Shown: positions 45,027 to 54,884, numbered from the stretch's first letter. The stretch: 64,000 bases of DNA from Mycolicibacterium doricum (GCF_010728155.1 NZ_AP022605.1:2418001-2482000), one strand, 5' to 3'. The notes: a model not told the origin generated them from the sequence alone. Translations and numbers: made by a program.

Positions 45027-45764
45027 TCACTTCTTGAACCCCTCTGCGCGCACCAGAATCGCGTTGCACTCCGGGCAGCGCAGCACCTCGTCGTCGGGCG
45101 CAGCCGTGATCCGGGCCATCTCGCCCCGGTCGATCTCGAGTCGGCACGCTCCGCAGCGGCGGCCCTGCAACTGCCCGGCACCCGGGCCGCCGCGGGCGCG
45201 TTGACGCTCGTAAAGGTCGACGAGCTCCGACTGCAGGGCCGCCAGCAACTCCGCACGCCGGGTGAGGTTCTCCTGCCGCGATCGGTCCAGTTCGGCGACG
45301 GCGTCGGCCACCGCGTGCTGGGCGGCCGCCAGCGTGGTGTGCAGTTCGTCGACGCGCGTGAGTTCCGCCGTCCGCTGGGCGGCCAACTCCTCTCGGCGTT
45401 CCATCAGCTCCAGCAGCGAGTCCTCCAGGCTGGCCTGGCGGCGTTCGAGCGTCTCCAGTTCGTGTTGCAGCTCCCCGACCTGTTTGGCAGCGACACCGCC
45501 GCCCTGCAGCAACACCCGGTCGCGGTCTTCGCGCTGACGGACGGCGTCGATCTCGGACTCCAACTTGGTCACCTGCTCGTCGAGGTCGTCGATGGCGATC
45601 CCGAGTACCGCCACCCGATCGTTGGCCGCAGTGTGGTCGGCACGGACCCGGTCGAGTTCTTCCTGTTCGGGCAGCTTGCGGACCCGATGGTCGATCCGTG
45701 CCAGCCCGGCATCCACCTCGGCCAGTTGCAGCAACGAGTTCTGCTGCCACACATCAGCTTTCAC
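45027..45764 (-). CDS. Coiled-coil protein with C-terminal zinc ribbon (Rv2229c-like)
   Basis: 245 residues. Residues 5-180 are a continuous heptad-rich coiled coil ([38 protein letters not shown]). C-terminal zinc ribbon CGAC...CPEC ([21 protein letters not shown]). DUF164/zf-RING_7 family, CT398-like, of unknown role. Start overlaps the Nif3 gene end by 11 bp; stop is 10 nt before the RNase H start. Confidence 0.9.
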   Translation of the reverse strand: MKADVWQQNSLLQLAEVDAGLARIDHRVRKLPEQEELDRVRADHTAANDRVAVLGIAIDDLDEQVTKLESEIDAVRQREDRDRVLLQGGGVAAKQVGELQHELETLERRQASLEDSLLELMERREELAAQRTAELTRVDELHTTLAAAQHAVADAVAELDRSRQENLTRRAELLAALQSELVDLYERQRARGGPGAGQLQGRRCGACRLEIDRGEMARITAAPDDEVLRCPECNAILVRAEGFKK

Positions 45765-46893
45765 GTGTTTCCCTACCAGTCCCTAGGTTCCATGGATCGG
45801 TGCGCAGCTCACAGACCCGCACCGGCAACGCATCAGAGAGGTGGCTCCGCAGCACACCGGCAGCCTGTGCACACCAGGGGAATTCGCTCGCCCAGTGTGC
45901 GACGTCGATCAGCGCCACCGGCGACGCCCGCCGGTGCTCGTCGGCAGGATGGTGACGCAGATCAGCCGTCACATAGGCCTGCACGCCGGCGCCAGACACC
46001 GTGCCGAGCAGCGAATCCCCCGCTCCCCCGCACACTGCCACCCGGGACACCACGGTGGACGGATCGCCGGCGGCGCGCACCCCCCAGGTCGTGGCGGGCA
46101 AGGCGGCGTCGACCCGGGACACGAAGTCCGACAACGGTTCCGGGGTGGGCAGCGACGCGGTGCGGCCGATTCCGACATGTCCGGGGATCGGCGCGATGCT
46201 GAAGATGTCGAACGCGGGCTCCTCGTAGGGATGGGCACTGCGCACCGCGGTGAGCAGATCCCGCCGGCGGGCCGACGGCGCGATCACCTCGACGCGTTCT
46301 TCGGCGACGCGCTCCACCGAGCCGACGGCGCCGATGGCCGGCGACGCGCCCTCGTGCGGTAGGAACTGCCCGGTGCCGGGCGTGCTCCAGCTGCAGTGCG
46401 AGTAGTCACCGATCTGGCCGCCGCCCGCACCGAACATGGCCTGGCGCACCGCATCGGCGTTCTCGGCGGGCACGTAGACCACCCACTTGTCCAGCTCGCT
46501 GTCGGCGGCGGCCGGCGAGAGCACTTCCTCGACGGTGAGCCCGAGAGCGGCGGCCAGGGCGTCGGAGACTCCCGGTGACGCGGAGTCGGCGTTGGTGTGT
46601 GCGGTGAACAGGGAGCGCCCGGTGCGGATCAGCGAGTGCACCAGCGCACCCTTCGGCGTACTGGCCGCGACCGTGTCCACCCCGCGCAGCAACAGCGGGT
46701 GGTGTGCCAGGAGCAGCCCGCGTTCCGGCACTTGGGCGATGACGGCTTCGGTGGCGTCGACGGCGACGGTCACCGATTCCACGGGTTCGTCGGGATCGCC
46801 ACACACGAGCCCGACGGAATCCCAGTGCTCGGCCAGTCGGGGCGGGTAAGCCTCGTCGAGCACGCCGATCACGTCGCGCAGTCGCACCCTCAT
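45754..46893 (-). CDS. Nif3/DUF34-family protein (Rv2230c-like)
   Basis: 379 residues, the long form with an inserted PII-like middle domain. [28 protein letters not shown] at the start and [14 protein letters not shown] give the N-terminal metal-binding half; [17 protein letters not shown] gives the C-terminal half. Conserved His and Asp/Glu residues are placed for a dimetal site. GTP cyclohydrolase-like in name only; role unsettled. ATG 46893 overlaps the cobC stop as ATGA. Confidence 0.9.
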   Translation of the reverse strand: MRVRLRDVIGVLDEAYPPRLAEHWDSVGLVCGDPDEPVESVTVAVDATEAVIAQVPERGLLLAHHPLLLRGVDTVAASTPKGALVHSLIRTGRSLFTAHTNADSASPGVSDALAAALGLTVEEVLSPAAADSELDKWVVYVPAENADAVRQAMFGAGGGQIGDYSHCSWSTPGTGQFLPHEGASPAIGAVGSVERVAEERVEVIAPSARRRDLLTAVRSAHPYEEPAFDIFSIAPIPGHVGIGRTASLPTPEPLSDFVSRVDAALPATTWGVRAAGDPSTVVSRVAVCGGAGDSLLGTVSGAGVQAYVTADLRHHPADEHRRASPVALIDVAHWASEFPWCAQAAGVLRSHLSDALPVRVCELRTDPWNLGTGRETRES

Positions 46894-47912
46894 CGCATCG
46901 CCTCCGTCAGCGCCTCGGCGAGCACCGGCCACTGCTCACGTACCGCGGCCCGCAGGAACTGCCCGTCCAGGCCGACGAAGGTGTCACACCGTCGCACCGC
47001 GATCCCCTTGCCTTCCAGCCGTTTCCGCACCAACTCGGCATCCGGCACCGCGAACAGCACGAACGGTGCGGCACCGGGGACGCAGTCGACGCCGATCCGG
47101 GTCAGTCCCGTGACCATCTCGGCCCGAACCGCGGCCAACCGGTGTGCACCGGCTTCCGCCTCGCGCAGCGCGGACGGCGCGTTGCATGCGGCGAGCGCCT
47201 CCAACTGGAGGGTGCCCAGCGCCCAGTGTGCTCGCTGCGCAGTCAGTCGCCGCAGCACCTCCGGCGCGCCGAGCGCATAGCCCACCCGCAGCCCGGCGAG
47301 CGCCCACGTCTTAGTGAGGCTGCGAAGCACCACCACGTCCGGCAACGGCTCGCCCGCCAAGGATTCCGGCTCACCCGGCACCGCGTCGGCGAATGCCTCG
47401 TCGACCACCACGAGACGGTCGGGACGACGCAGCGCCAGGATGTCCGCCCGGGAGTGCAGCACCGCGGTGGGGTTGGTCGGGTTGCCTACCACCACGAGGT
47501 CGGCCGCATCCGGCACCCGGGCGCCGGGCAACGTGAACGGCGGATCGAGGACCACGTGGGTGACGGCTACGCCGGCGGCGGCGAACACCGCATCCGGTTC
47601 GGAGAACGACGGTGCGACCAGCGCGGCCAACCGCGGCTTCAGGCGGGCGAGCAGAGCAAAGCCCTCGGCTCCGCCGGCCAGCAGCGCGACCTCGTCCTCG
47701 GCGCGCCCGTGCCGGGCGGCCACCGCGGCCACGGCGCGGCGTTCGTCGGCGGCTGATGGGTAGCGGCCGAGGTCGGCCAGGCGGTCGGCGAGGCGCGCGG
47801 CGAGCCAGGACGGCGGCGCGGTGGCGCGCACGTTGACGGCGAAGTCGAGCATGCCGGGCAACACGGCCTGGTCGCCGTGGTACCTGGTCGTCTGCGGCGC
47901 GGGACGTGGCAC
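46890..47912 (-). CDS. cobC: Threonine-phosphate decarboxylase-like PLP aminotransferase
   Basis: 340 residues, class I/II aminotransferase fold. [15 protein letters not shown] start, [13 protein letters not shown] with the ring-stacking Asn, and the PLP Lys in [16 protein letters not shown]. Matches Rv2231c (annotated cobC), proposed to supply aminopropanol phosphate for cobalamin. GTG 47912 is chosen as the start of the homologous sequence [20 protein letters not shown]; upstream frame is longer but not conserved. First gene of the four-gene minus operon. Confidence 0.88.
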   Translation of the reverse strand: MPRPAPQTTRYHGDQAVLPGMLDFAVNVRATAPPSWLAARLADRLADLGRYPSAADERRAVAAVAARHGRAEDEVALLAGGAEGFALLARLKPRLAALVAPSFSEPDAVFAAAGVAVTHVVLDPPFTLPGARVPDAADLVVVGNPTNPTAVLHSRADILALRRPDRLVVVDEAFADAVPGEPESLAGEPLPDVVVLRSLTKTWALAGLRVGYALGAPEVLRRLTAQRAHWALGTLQLEALAACNAPSALREAEAGAHRLAAVRAEMVTGLTRIGVDCVPGAAPFVLFAVPDAELVRKRLEGKGIAVRRCDTFVGLDGQFLRAAVREQWPVLAEALTEAMR

Positions 47913-47994
47913 AGCACGACAGTAGTGCGCGGCGCGGGACACGACCCCGGACGACCCCGCGAAGGTCGCCGGGGACTTCGGGGAGAATGGGAGC

Positions 47995-48672
47995 GTGACC
48001 GACACGCTGGCCCGCTCGACCGCCACCCGCCCGCAACTCGTGCTGTTCGATCTGGACGGCACGCTGACCGATTCCGCGGAGGGCATCGTGTCGAGCTTCC
48101 GGCATGCCCTGGGTGAGGTCGGGGCGCCGGTTCCCGACGGCGATCTGGCCGGTCGCATCGTCGGGCCGCCGATGCACCACACGCTGCGATCCCTGGGCCT
48201 CGGCGAGCGGACCGACGCGGCGATCGAGGCCTACCGTGCCGACTACACCGCACGGGGATGGGCGATGAACCGCACCTTCGACGGCATCCCGGCACTGCTG
48301 GCCGATCTGCAGGCGGCGAGGGTCCGTCTGGCCGTGGCGACCTCCAAGGCGGAGCCGACGGCGCAGCGCATCCTGGCCCACTTCGGCCTCGACGGCTTCT
48401 TCGAGGTGATCGCGGGCGCCAGGCCCGACGGCACCCGCGCGGCCAAAGCCGACGTCGTCGCCTCCGCGCTGGCCCGGCTCGAACCGCTGCCCGACCGGGT
48501 GATGATGGTCGGCGACCGCTGGCACGACGTCGAGGGCGCGGCGGCGCACGGCATCGACACCGTGGTGGTCGGGTGGGGCTACGGCCGCGGTGACTTCGCC
48601 GAGCCCACCGCGGTGCCGGTGCTCGTCCACGTGGATTCCGTGGCCGGCCTACGGGAGGTGCTGGGTGTCTGA
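47995..48672 (+). CDS. ptkA: HAD-like protein, PtkA protein tyrosine kinase of the PtpA operon
   Basis: 225 residues. HAD motif I FDLDGTLTDS near residues 18-27, motif II AVATSKAEPTA, motif IV VMMVGDRWHDVEGAAAHG. In M. tuberculosis PtkA (Rv2232) phosphorylates PtpA on tyrosine although built on a HAD fold. GTG 47995 after GGGGAGAATGGGAGC. It overlaps ptpA by 8 bp. Its reported substrate here is shortened (see ptpA). Confidence 0.9.
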   Translation: MTDTLARSTATRPQLVLFDLDGTLTDSAEGIVSSFRHALGEVGAPVPDGDLAGRIVGPPMHHTLRSLGLGERTDAAIEAYRADYTARGWAMNRTFDGIPALLADLQAARVRLAVATSKAEPTAQRILAHFGLDGFFEVIAGARPDGTRAAKADVVASALARLEPLPDRVMMVGDRWHDVEGAAAHGIDTVVVGWGYGRGDFAEPTAVPVLVHVDSVAGLREVLGV

Positions 48673-48979
48673 ATCGGGGCGGTTGCACATCACGTTCATC
48701 TGCTCGGGCAACATCTGCCGGTCGCCGACGGCGGAGAAGGTGTTGGCCCACCAGATCGCCGAACGCGGGCTGTCCGGGGCGGTCCACGTGCTGCGCGCGC
48801 ACGGTTACCCGAGCAGCCACGACGCCGCTCAGGTCGACGACGACCACCCGGCCGCGGACCTGATGGTCGCGGCATCCCAGGACGACTTCGAGGACGCGTT
48901 CAGCGTGATCGAGGCGTCGCTGCGCGCCCTGCACGACTGGGTCGACGAACAGCTCGCCATCCGGGGTGTCGCGAGCTGA
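48665..48979 (+). CDS. ptpA: Low-molecular-weight protein tyrosine phosphatase with two internal deletions
   Basis: 104 residues against 163 in M. tuberculosis PtpA. The P-loop ICSGNICRS (Cys13-x5-Arg19) is intact. Residues after SGAVHV jump straight to LRAHGYPSSH: the W-loop segment (SAGTGNWHVGS in the relative) is missing. A second gap follows ADLMVAAS, joining to QDDFEDAFSVIEASLRALHDWVD: about 40 residues, including the general-acid Asp of the DPYYG loop, are missing. Both gaps keep frame and there is no stop. Such a protein should have little or no normal phosphatase activity. Start GTG 48665, coupled with ptkA; ATG of the next gene shares a base with its stop. Confidence 0.88.
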   Translation: MSESGRLHITFICSGNICRSPTAEKVLAHQIAERGLSGAVHVLRAHGYPSSHDAAQVDDDHPAADLMVAASQDDFEDAFSVIEASLRALHDWVDEQLAIRGVAS

Positions 48980-49791
48980 TGAAGCGCTGGAAGTTCCTCC
49001 TGCGGCCGGCGTGGCTGGCGCTGTTCGTGGTGGTGCTCGCTTTCGCGTACCTCTGCTTCACCGTCCTGGCGCCCTGGCAGCTGGGCAAGAACGCCACGAC
49101 GTCGCGGGAGAACGATCAGATCGCCCGCTCGGTCACCGCTGAACCGGTGCCGGTGACATCGCTGCTGCCCCGGCAGGATTCGGCCGCGCCCGACGAACAG
49201 TGGCAACGGGTCACGGCCACCGGGCGCTACCTCCCCGATGCGCAGGTGCTGGCGCGGCTGCGGGTGATCGACGGCGAACCGGCGTACGAGGTGCTGGTGC
49301 CGTTCGCCGTCGACGGCGGGCCGACCGTGCTCGTGGACCGCGGCTACGTGAAACCCGAGCGGGGCACCGACGTACCGCCGATCGAGCCGGCTCCCACCGG
49401 ATCGGTGACCATCACCGCTCGGCTGCGTGACGCGGAACCCGTTCCGCCGGGCAAGGAACCGTTGCGAGAGAACGGCACCGTGCAGGTGTACGCGATCAAC
49501 CCCGGCCAGATCACCACGCTCACCGGTGTGCCGTTGGCCGGCTCCTATCTGCAGCTGGTCGAAGACCAGCCCGGTGGACTGGGCGTCATCGGGCTGCCAC
49601 ACCTCGACGCCGGCCCGTTCCTGTCCTACGGGATCCAGTGGATCGCGTTCGGCATCATCGCGCCGATCGGGCTCGGGTACTTCATCTACGCCGAGATCCG
49701 TCAGCGCCGCCGCGACAGGGTGACCGCGGAGTCGACTGCGCCCGCGACCCCCGAAGACAAGCTCGCCGACCGCTACGGCCGGCGGCGCTGA
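48979..49791 (+). CDS. SURF1-family cytochrome oxidase assembly protein
   Basis: 270 residues. Two transmembrane helices, at the start (WLALFVVVLAFAYLCFTVLAPW) and near the end (GIQWIAFGIIAPIGLGYFIYAEIRQRR), enclose a periplasmic beta domain with WQRVTATGRY, VLVPFAVDGGPTVLVDRGYV. SURF1 helps insert haem a into the aa3 oxidase subunit I. Same place as Rv2235. The TGATG join with ptpA shows coupling; it overlaps cobD tail to tail by 19 bp. Confidence 0.92.
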   Translation: MKRWKFLLRPAWLALFVVVLAFAYLCFTVLAPWQLGKNATTSRENDQIARSVTAEPVPVTSLLPRQDSAAPDEQWQRVTATGRYLPDAQVLARLRVIDGEPAYEVLVPFAVDGGPTVLVDRGYVKPERGTDVPPIEPAPTGSVTITARLRDAEPVPPGKEPLRENGTVQVYAINPGQITTLTGVPLAGSYLQLVEDQPGGLGVIGLPHLDAGPFLSYGIQWIAFGIIAPIGLGYFIYAEIRQRRRDRVTAESTAPATPEDKLADRYGRRR

Positions 49792-50723
49792 ACCGCCACC
49801 GTCACCGCCAACACCCCCGCAGCCGTCTGCACCGCCCGTGACAACCGCACCGCCCGCCGCAGATCGGCCACCGCGGGGCTGCGTCCGTCACCCAGGGTGG
49901 GCCTGATCTGCAATTCGTGGGCGTACTGCGTGGGTCCGCCGAGCCGCACGCCCAGGGCACCGGCGAACGCTGCCTCGGCGACGCCGGCGTTCGGGCTGGG
50001 ATGGTTCCGGGCGTCGAGCCGCCAGGCCCGCACCGCGGCGGCCGGTGAGCCGCCGGCCACGGGGGCGCACAGCGCCGTCAGCAGCCCGGTCAACCGAGCC
50101 GGCAGGTAGTTGAGCGCGTCGTCGAGTCGCGCTGCCGCCCACCCGAAACGGGCGTACCGCGGGGAACGGTTGCCGATCATCGCATCCAGCGTGTTCGCTC
50201 CCCGATACACCAGCAGACCGGGCACACCCGCGACCGCCGCCCACAGCAGCGGCGCAACCTGGGCGTCGGAGGTGTTCTCGGCGATCGACTCCGCGGCAGC
50301 TCTGGTCAGCCCCTCCGCGTCGAGCACCGACGGATCCCGCCCGCACAGCGACGGCAGCAGGCGACGCCCGCCGTCGATGTCGCCGGCATCCAACACCTCC
50401 GATAGCCGATCACCCACCCGGCACAGCGAGGTACCGCCCACCGCCACGAAGGTGGCGGCCGCGGTAAGAGCAGCCGTGGCTAGTGGGCTCCGACGGGCGG
50501 CGTGTTCGGCGGTCAGTCCGGCAGCGGCGAGCGCGGTCAGCAGCGCGCCGGTGTGCATCGTTCCCGCCCGCCGTGAGTCGGCGTAAGTGATCCACTCCAG
50601 TCGTGCTGCTACCTGGCCGAATCCGGCAACCGGGTGCCCGCGGTGTGGGTCGCCCAGCAGCGAATCGGCGAGGAGCCCGGCGGCGATTCCGACCGCGCGG
50701 GCGCGCGTGACGGGCGAAATCAC
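49773..50723 (-). CDS. cobD: Adenosylcobinamide-phosphate synthase CobD/CbiB
   Basis: Membrane protein that attaches the aminopropanol arm to adenosylcobyric acid. 316 residues. ADSLLGDPHRGHPVAGFG (substrate motif), LCGRDPSVLDAEGLTRAAAESIAENTSDAQVAPLLWA and NAGVAEAAFAGALGVRLGG are CbiB signatures. Corresponds to Rv2236c. The last core gene before the mobile region. Confidence 0.93.
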   Translation of the reverse strand: MISPVTRARAVGIAAGLLADSLLGDPHRGHPVAGFGQVAARLEWITYADSRRAGTMHTGALLTALAAAGLTAEHAARRSPLATAALTAAATFVAVGGTSLCRVGDRLSEVLDAGDIDGGRRLLPSLCGRDPSVLDAEGLTRAAAESIAENTSDAQVAPLLWAAVAGVPGLLVYRGANTLDAMIGNRSPRYARFGWAAARLDDALNYLPARLTGLLTALCAPVAGGSPAAAVRAWRLDARNHPSPNAGVAEAAFAGALGVRLGGPTQYAHELQIRPTLGDGRSPAVADLRRAVRLSRAVQTAAGVLAVTVAVQRRRP

Positions 50724-50730
50724 CTTGGCA

Positions 50731-50781
50731 GGGTCTCACATAGTGCTTCGATGTAGCCACATGACGAGAAGGGTGAGACCC
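50731..50781. repeat. Inverted repeat after the cobD promoter side
   Basis: GGGTCTCAC (50731-50739) and GTGAGACCC (50773-50781) are perfect 9-bp arms 33 bp apart. Function unclear; it may be an old IS end or an operator for cobD. Nothing else recognisable is seen from 50724 to 50934. Confidence 0.4.
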
Positions 50782-50934
50782 ACGGCGGTCGACGGAGTAG
50801 GTCATGTCGCTGTCACGATGTGCGGGATGGGCAACCAGCCTTTGGCTCACCCGCTTGACATGTCATGGCGCATCACCCGTTTCTCACCCGTTTCTGCGCC
50901 TCTTGGCACACTCGCGGCACAGCAGCGGGGGTTT

Positions 50935-51479
50935 GGGTCGAGGGCGGCCACGGTCTGGGCTACGTGTTCGCGATCGCGGCCAACCGGCGGGTGCCCACCC
51001 ACGCCGGCGGCTGCGCGTCGATGCGCTGCCCGCGATGATCCCGCAGCACTGCCTGGCAAAAGCACTCCGCCGGCGCCGGGGCACACGGGCCACGGCTGTA
51101 CTCCTCGGCCTGGTTCGGGCTGCTCGCCGAAGACGCCACCGACACTGGTGCGCATCATTTGCTGATCCGCCGCAACAACACCACCGGCGAGCTGGCCTAC
51201 CTACGCTGCTACTCACCGCGTCCGGTGCCGCTGCGCACCCTGGTCGCCGTGGCCGGGCAGCGCTGGCGCATCGAAGAATCCTTCCACGCCGCCAAAGGCC
51301 TCGTCGGCCTCGATCAGCACCAAGTCCGGCGCTGGAAATCCTGGCACCGCTGGACCACCCTGGCCATGCTCGCTCACGCCTTCCTGGCCGTGGCCACCGC
51401 GATCGAACGCGACACCGCACCCACACCAGCCGGACCGGAAGATTCCAATTTATGCCAGATCGACCCGCTCCCGACGTGA
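50935..51479 (+). pseudogene. Decayed IS701-family transposase (C-terminal part)
   Basis: Pieces of one transposase appear in changing frames: YVFAIAANRRVPTHAGG (50961 on), then LRVDALPAMIPQHC one frame over, then WQKHSAGAGAHGPRLY and finally AHHLLIRRNNTTGELAYLRC to the end, with RWRIEESFHAAKGLVGLDQ (the DDE Glu region). Two single-base indels near 51010 and 51052 break the frame and the N-terminal half is missing. No intact copy is in the window. Confidence 0.8.
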
Positions 51480-51610
51480 CCACGCCGAAGAGGCAATGTC
51501 CGCGATTCACAGCCCTTGCTGCGCCCCAACGCAAGGTTACGGCAAAACGCTCGGGACGAAACCAAATGTCGGCTTCGCGGTCACCGGGACAAGAGAAAGT
51601 TCCCGTGAAG

Positions 51611-51763
51611 CTAGGCGCTCGCGCGTGCCTCAACCCACTTGATCAAGCGACGACGGCGTTCAGCGACGCGCTCTGGATTCTTCTCGGCGTCACGCTCGGC
51701 AGCGTCGGCTTCCTCCCAGGCGCGACGCATGTCAGCATCGTGGAACTCCACGGTCTTGGCCAT
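51611..51763 (-). CDS. Small charged hypothetical protein
   Basis: 50 residues from ATG 51763, preceded by AAGGGGTGAGGTG. Very charged and helical: VEFHDADMRRAWEEADAAERD, then NPERVAERRRRLIKWVEARASA. No relative is recognised. It lies in a GC-poorer stretch between the IS701 remnant and the split GAF gene. Confidence 0.5.
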   Translation of the reverse strand: MAKTVEFHDADMRRAWEEADAAERDAEKNPERVAERRRRLIKWVEARASA

Positions 51764-51828
51764 CACCTCACCCCTTTCGGACGACGCCAGCATAGCTGCG
51801 CTCCCCGACAGAACACGTTAGGCACATC

Positions 51829-52094
51829 CTAGTTACCCCGCCGCTGGACAGCCCTGGCGATACGTGCAGGTGTCATCGTCGTCGCTTCCGCGGCCGCCAG
51901 CAGGTGAGCCAACACCTTGATGGATGCGACGTCGGAGTTGGAGAACCCGTCGGTTTCGAGCGTATTGGCCGTCAGCATCCCGAAGGCGACGCCTTCCGCG
52001 CGAACCGGGACGGAGACGAAGGACTTGTACTGGCGGTCCTTGGTGATGTCCCAGGATGCAGGGACTGCGGTGTCGGTGTCGTTACTTAGGTTGC
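51829..52094 (-). pseudogene. GAF-domain membrane protein gene, 3' fragment
   Basis: 88 codons of the C-terminal half of a GAF domain: SWDITKDRQYKSFVSVPVRA, EGVAFGMLTANTLETDGFSN and a final helix. It starts where the ISAzo13-like element ends, with no start codon. Its 5' fragment is on the plus strand at 55862-56468. Joined, the two give 873 nt (291 codons) without a frame break. The element split the gene by insertion and a later inversion moved the 5' half away. Confidence 0.85.
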
Positions 52095-53242
52095 GCGCAG
52101 TATTTAGGTAGGTGACGTTGGGCGTGTCGCGGTGTGGTCGGCGGTGAGCGTGTAATTCCAGTCGCCGTGGAACTCGTGACGGTGCAGCTGGGTGGCTTCG
52201 AGGGCGGCGATCTGCTTGTCGGTGATCTTGATGCCGCGGTCGTAGGTGGTGGTGTCGAGCACCGCGTTTACGGTCAGTCCTGTGGATGTGGTTGTTGCCC
52301 TGAGAGTTTCGATGACAACCTCGTGAGATTCCAGGGGGCGTGCGCGCCAGTTGCGGCTGATCGCGGAGAACAGCCGGTGTTCGATTTTGTTCCATTTGGA
52401 GGTGCCGGGCGGCAGGTGGCAGACCGTGATGTCGAGTCCGGCCTCGGCGGCGAAGGCGGCGAGTTCGGTTTTCCATAGCCGCAGCCGGGATCCGTTGGAG
52501 CCACCGGAGTCGGCGGTGATCAGCAGCTTGTCGGATCCGGGATAGCTGGTAGCGCCCATCGTGGTCCACCAGCGGCGGATCGATTCCACCGCGAACTGGC
52601 CGGTGTCGGCGTCGGTGCCGACGTTGACCCAGCCGGTGTTGGCGGCGATGTCGTAGACCCCGTAGGGAGCCACCTTGCCCAGCGCCTTGTCGGCGAAGTC
52701 ATGCACCTTCACCGTGCGCGGTGACCCGGCGGGCTCCCATTCGCGGCCAGCAGCTTTGTAGTTGCCGACGAGTTCCTTCTTCTTGGTGTCCACGCTGATC
52801 ACCGGGTCCCCGTCGGCCTGGAACCGCTCGACTTGGGTGTTGAGATAGCCGAACTGCCCATCCCGATCCGGATGCTGGGCGCCTTCGAGGGTTTTCGAGT
52901 TCGCCTGCAGGCTATAACCAGCCTCTTTGAGCAGCTTGGCCACCGTCCGCGCGGACACCCGATGCCCCCTGGCGGTCAGCTCGGCGGCCAGCTTCGCCGT
53001 CGATTTGGTCGTCCACCGCAACGGCGACTCCGGATCGCCGCGCGAGACCGGATCCACCAACGCATCCAGCGCGGCGACCAGATCGGGGTCGGTCACCGCC
53101 ATCGGCGGACGCCCCGCACCCGGCCGGCGCACCCGCCCCGGAATCGGTTCGTCGTCATCCAACTCGCGCACACCGTGCGCCACGGTATCCGGATGCACCC
53201 CACCGGCCGCCGCGACCAACTTGATCCCGCCCCGACCCAACA
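52095..53242 (-). mobile_element. ISAzo13-like insertion sequence, larger part
   Basis: 1,148 bp carrying most of the transposase gene. The outer end reads inward GCGCAGTATTTAGG, matching GCGCAGTAATTGATTAGG at the other part (56469). The inner edge at 53242 is the inversion breakpoint, not a natural IS end. With 56469-56626 it sums to about 1.3 kb, a normal size for the family. The exact end and target duplication are ambiguous because the flanks are CG repeats. Confidence 0.85.
52104..53242 (-). CDS. ISAzo13-like transposase, residues 38 to end (5' end displaced)
   Basis: 379 codons with SVDTKKKELVGNYKAAG, ITADSGGSNGSRLRLWK and FSAISRNWRARPLESHEVVIETL, the DDE domain of ISAzo13 transposases. 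It lacks its first 37 residues: the frame begins mid-protein at LGRGGIKLVAAAGGVHPDT. The missing MTLPAVDSDPVAARLSLIRP part lies on the plus strand at 56518-56626. Together they make 1,248 nt, 416 codons in frame. A GTG within the fragment could start a shortened protein of about 378 residues. Confidence 0.88.
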
Positions 53243-53935
53243 GTCGGCACCAACGAGGCCAGCCGTCACCTCACCGGTGTCGAGGTCCGTGGCGCGAACT
53301 ACGGCGGTCACGACGCATCCGGAGTGTGGGGTGCGCCGTGGTGTTCGGTCCCGCCCATCGAGAACGCGGAACGCAAGATAGGCACCCGGCCCGCCATCTT
53401 GGACCCGTTCGACCCGATGACGGTGTGGGCGTATGACGAGTGCGACCTGACCGAGCCGTCTCGCCGCGAGGTCGAACAGCGTGCCGCGCAGCTGTTCCGG
53501 TTGGAGGAGCAGCCGACGGCAGAGCGGGAGTTCGCCGCGCGGCTCCTCGTGGATGCCGCCGACGTGCCCGGCGGCATCGCCGTCCGGCCCACGCTCAAGG
53601 AGGCTATCGCCTACCTCGAAGGTGCGATGGCCGAGACGAACACCGTGGGGTTCTTCCACGTCGGCGCGCATCTGCCCGCCATCGAGACCACGCTGTTCGC
53701 CAAGTCGGGCACCGCACGGGTGTCCCCGTCGGGCAACACGTGGGTCATCGGGGGCGGGTACGTCGCCGGTCTCGGCAGCACCATCGTGGCGACCTCGCAG
53801 CCGTTCGGGTGGCGCGACGCGGTGCAGATCAGGACCGCGATTGACGAGCGCCATAACCTCTACGCTGCCGTTGCCGAGCGGTCGCTGGTGATCGGCTACG
53901 AGGCACTCCTCGCGGCAGTGACGGTGACGCCGTGA
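53243..53935 (+). pseudogene. Phage capsid-like structural protein, 3' part (5' end displaced)
   Basis: 231 codons without a natural start. Reads VGTNEASRHLTGVEVRGANY, then PRVEAERKIG-like stretch (IENAERKIGTRPAILDPFDP), PTLKEAIAYLEGAMAETNTV, SPSGNTWVIGGGYVAGLGST, and ends EALLAAVTVTP. The beta-rich end with WVIGGGY resembles phage major capsid/structural proteins, though this is a judgement by eye. The first 41 residues lie at 56626-56748 on the minus strand; joined they give 271 residues. Its stop overlaps the next gene as GTGA. Confidence 0.7.
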
Positions 53936-54096
53936 CCGTCAGCGACGAATACCAAGGACGGACCTGCTGGCGCTGCGGCGGGCCGTGCCTGACCTGCAAA
54001 GGCAGCGTCCACGGCTGGACATGCACCGCGTGTCTCGCCCGATACCTCGCCGCGAGCGCGGCCAAAGCCGACGCCCGCGACCGCAGGGAACGCTAG
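53932..54096 (+). CDS. Small zinc-finger protein of the phage-like element
   Basis: 54 residues from GTG 53932, which overlaps the structural gene stop (GTGA). Cysteines CWRC-x3-CLTC and TCTAC suggest a zinc knuckle: RTCWRCGGPCLTCKGSVHGW then TCTACLARYLAASAAKA. The tail is Ala/Arg/Asp-rich. No function known; tight coupling with the structural gene argues it is real. Confidence 0.7.
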   Translation: MTVSDEYQGRTCWRCGGPCLTCKGSVHGWTCTACLARYLAASAAKADARDRRER

Positions 54097-54270
54097 AAGA
54101 ACGCACACAAGTTGTTGCAACGCGAATCAGAGCCATTGGTCATGGCGAACGGTCGGCGTCGGGACGGTGGTGGCCCGGTTGTGTACCGCACCGCTGTCTC
54201 GGCGTCGGCCACCACCCACGACGAGCAGCAATGACCCCACAATGACTACCACCTCCGAAGGGACAGACCG

Positions 54271-54831
54271 ATGACCGGCACCACCCGAGCCAAGCCCCCG
54301 TTGACGATGGCCGACCTCACCAACCGCGAACGGCATCACCTCGAAACGTGCGTTCACGAAGCGGCCCACGCCGTCGCTGGTGTCGCCCTCGGCGGCCAAC
54401 TCCGCAGCGCGGTGGTGTCCAACAGCCGCATGTGGGGTGTCGATGGTCTCGCCTCGTTCGCCGACACGCCCCACGGGCGTGACCCCGAGATCGCGTATGC
54501 CGGGCCGTGGGCGCAGGCGAAGTTCCGTGCCGGTGGCCGTGACAACCGCCCGACGCAGCGCCAGGTGCTCGCGATCCTCAACGCGGGCGGCTACAAGGAC
54601 GACCGGATGCTGATCGCTTCCGGCGGCACGCATCTCGGGCACGCCGTCACCCCGCTCATCGAGCGGACATGGCCCGCTGTGATGTGTGTGGCCAAGCAAC
54701 TCCACCGCACCGGGGAGGCGACCCACGCCGACGTGTGCGAGGCGCTGGGCATCACCGACGGCGGCGGTCCGACCAGCTCGCAACTGGCCGGGCTGCGGGC
54801 TGGTATGCGCCCTGTGCCGCCGCTCACCTGA
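54271..54831 (+). CDS. Phage-element protein with HEAAH metallopeptidase motif
   Basis: 186 residues from ATG 54271 after GAAGGGACAG. LETCVHEAAHAVAGVALGGQ near residues 26-45 has the HExxH zinc-binding motif of M41/FtsH-like peptidases (HEAAHA). Downstream YAGPWAQAKFRAGGRDNRPT and a glutamate/histidine-rich middle resemble small FtsH-like or M41-like peptidases of actinobacterial phages. No membrane helix. The ancient-looking 174-bp gap upstream contains only very short frames. Confidence 0.7.
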   Translation: MTGTTRAKPPLTMADLTNRERHHLETCVHEAAHAVAGVALGGQLRSAVVSNSRMWGVDGLASFADTPHGRDPEIAYAGPWAQAKFRAGGRDNRPTQRQVLAILNAGGYKDDRMLIASGGTHLGHAVTPLIERTWPAVMCVAKQLHRTGEATHADVCEALGITDGGGPTSSQLAGLRAGMRPVPPLT

Positions 54832-54884
54832 CGACCGACCACAACCACGCGGGGCCACCTCACCAACGACACCGAGGAGACACC

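Noticed and set aside
50804..51832. Long mosaic plus-strand frame
   Set aside because: It spans the decayed transposase in the wrong frame and a following intergenic stretch; not a gene.
54142..54234. 30-codon frame before the HEAAH gene
   Set aside because: Too short, no ribosome-binding site, no recognisable motif.
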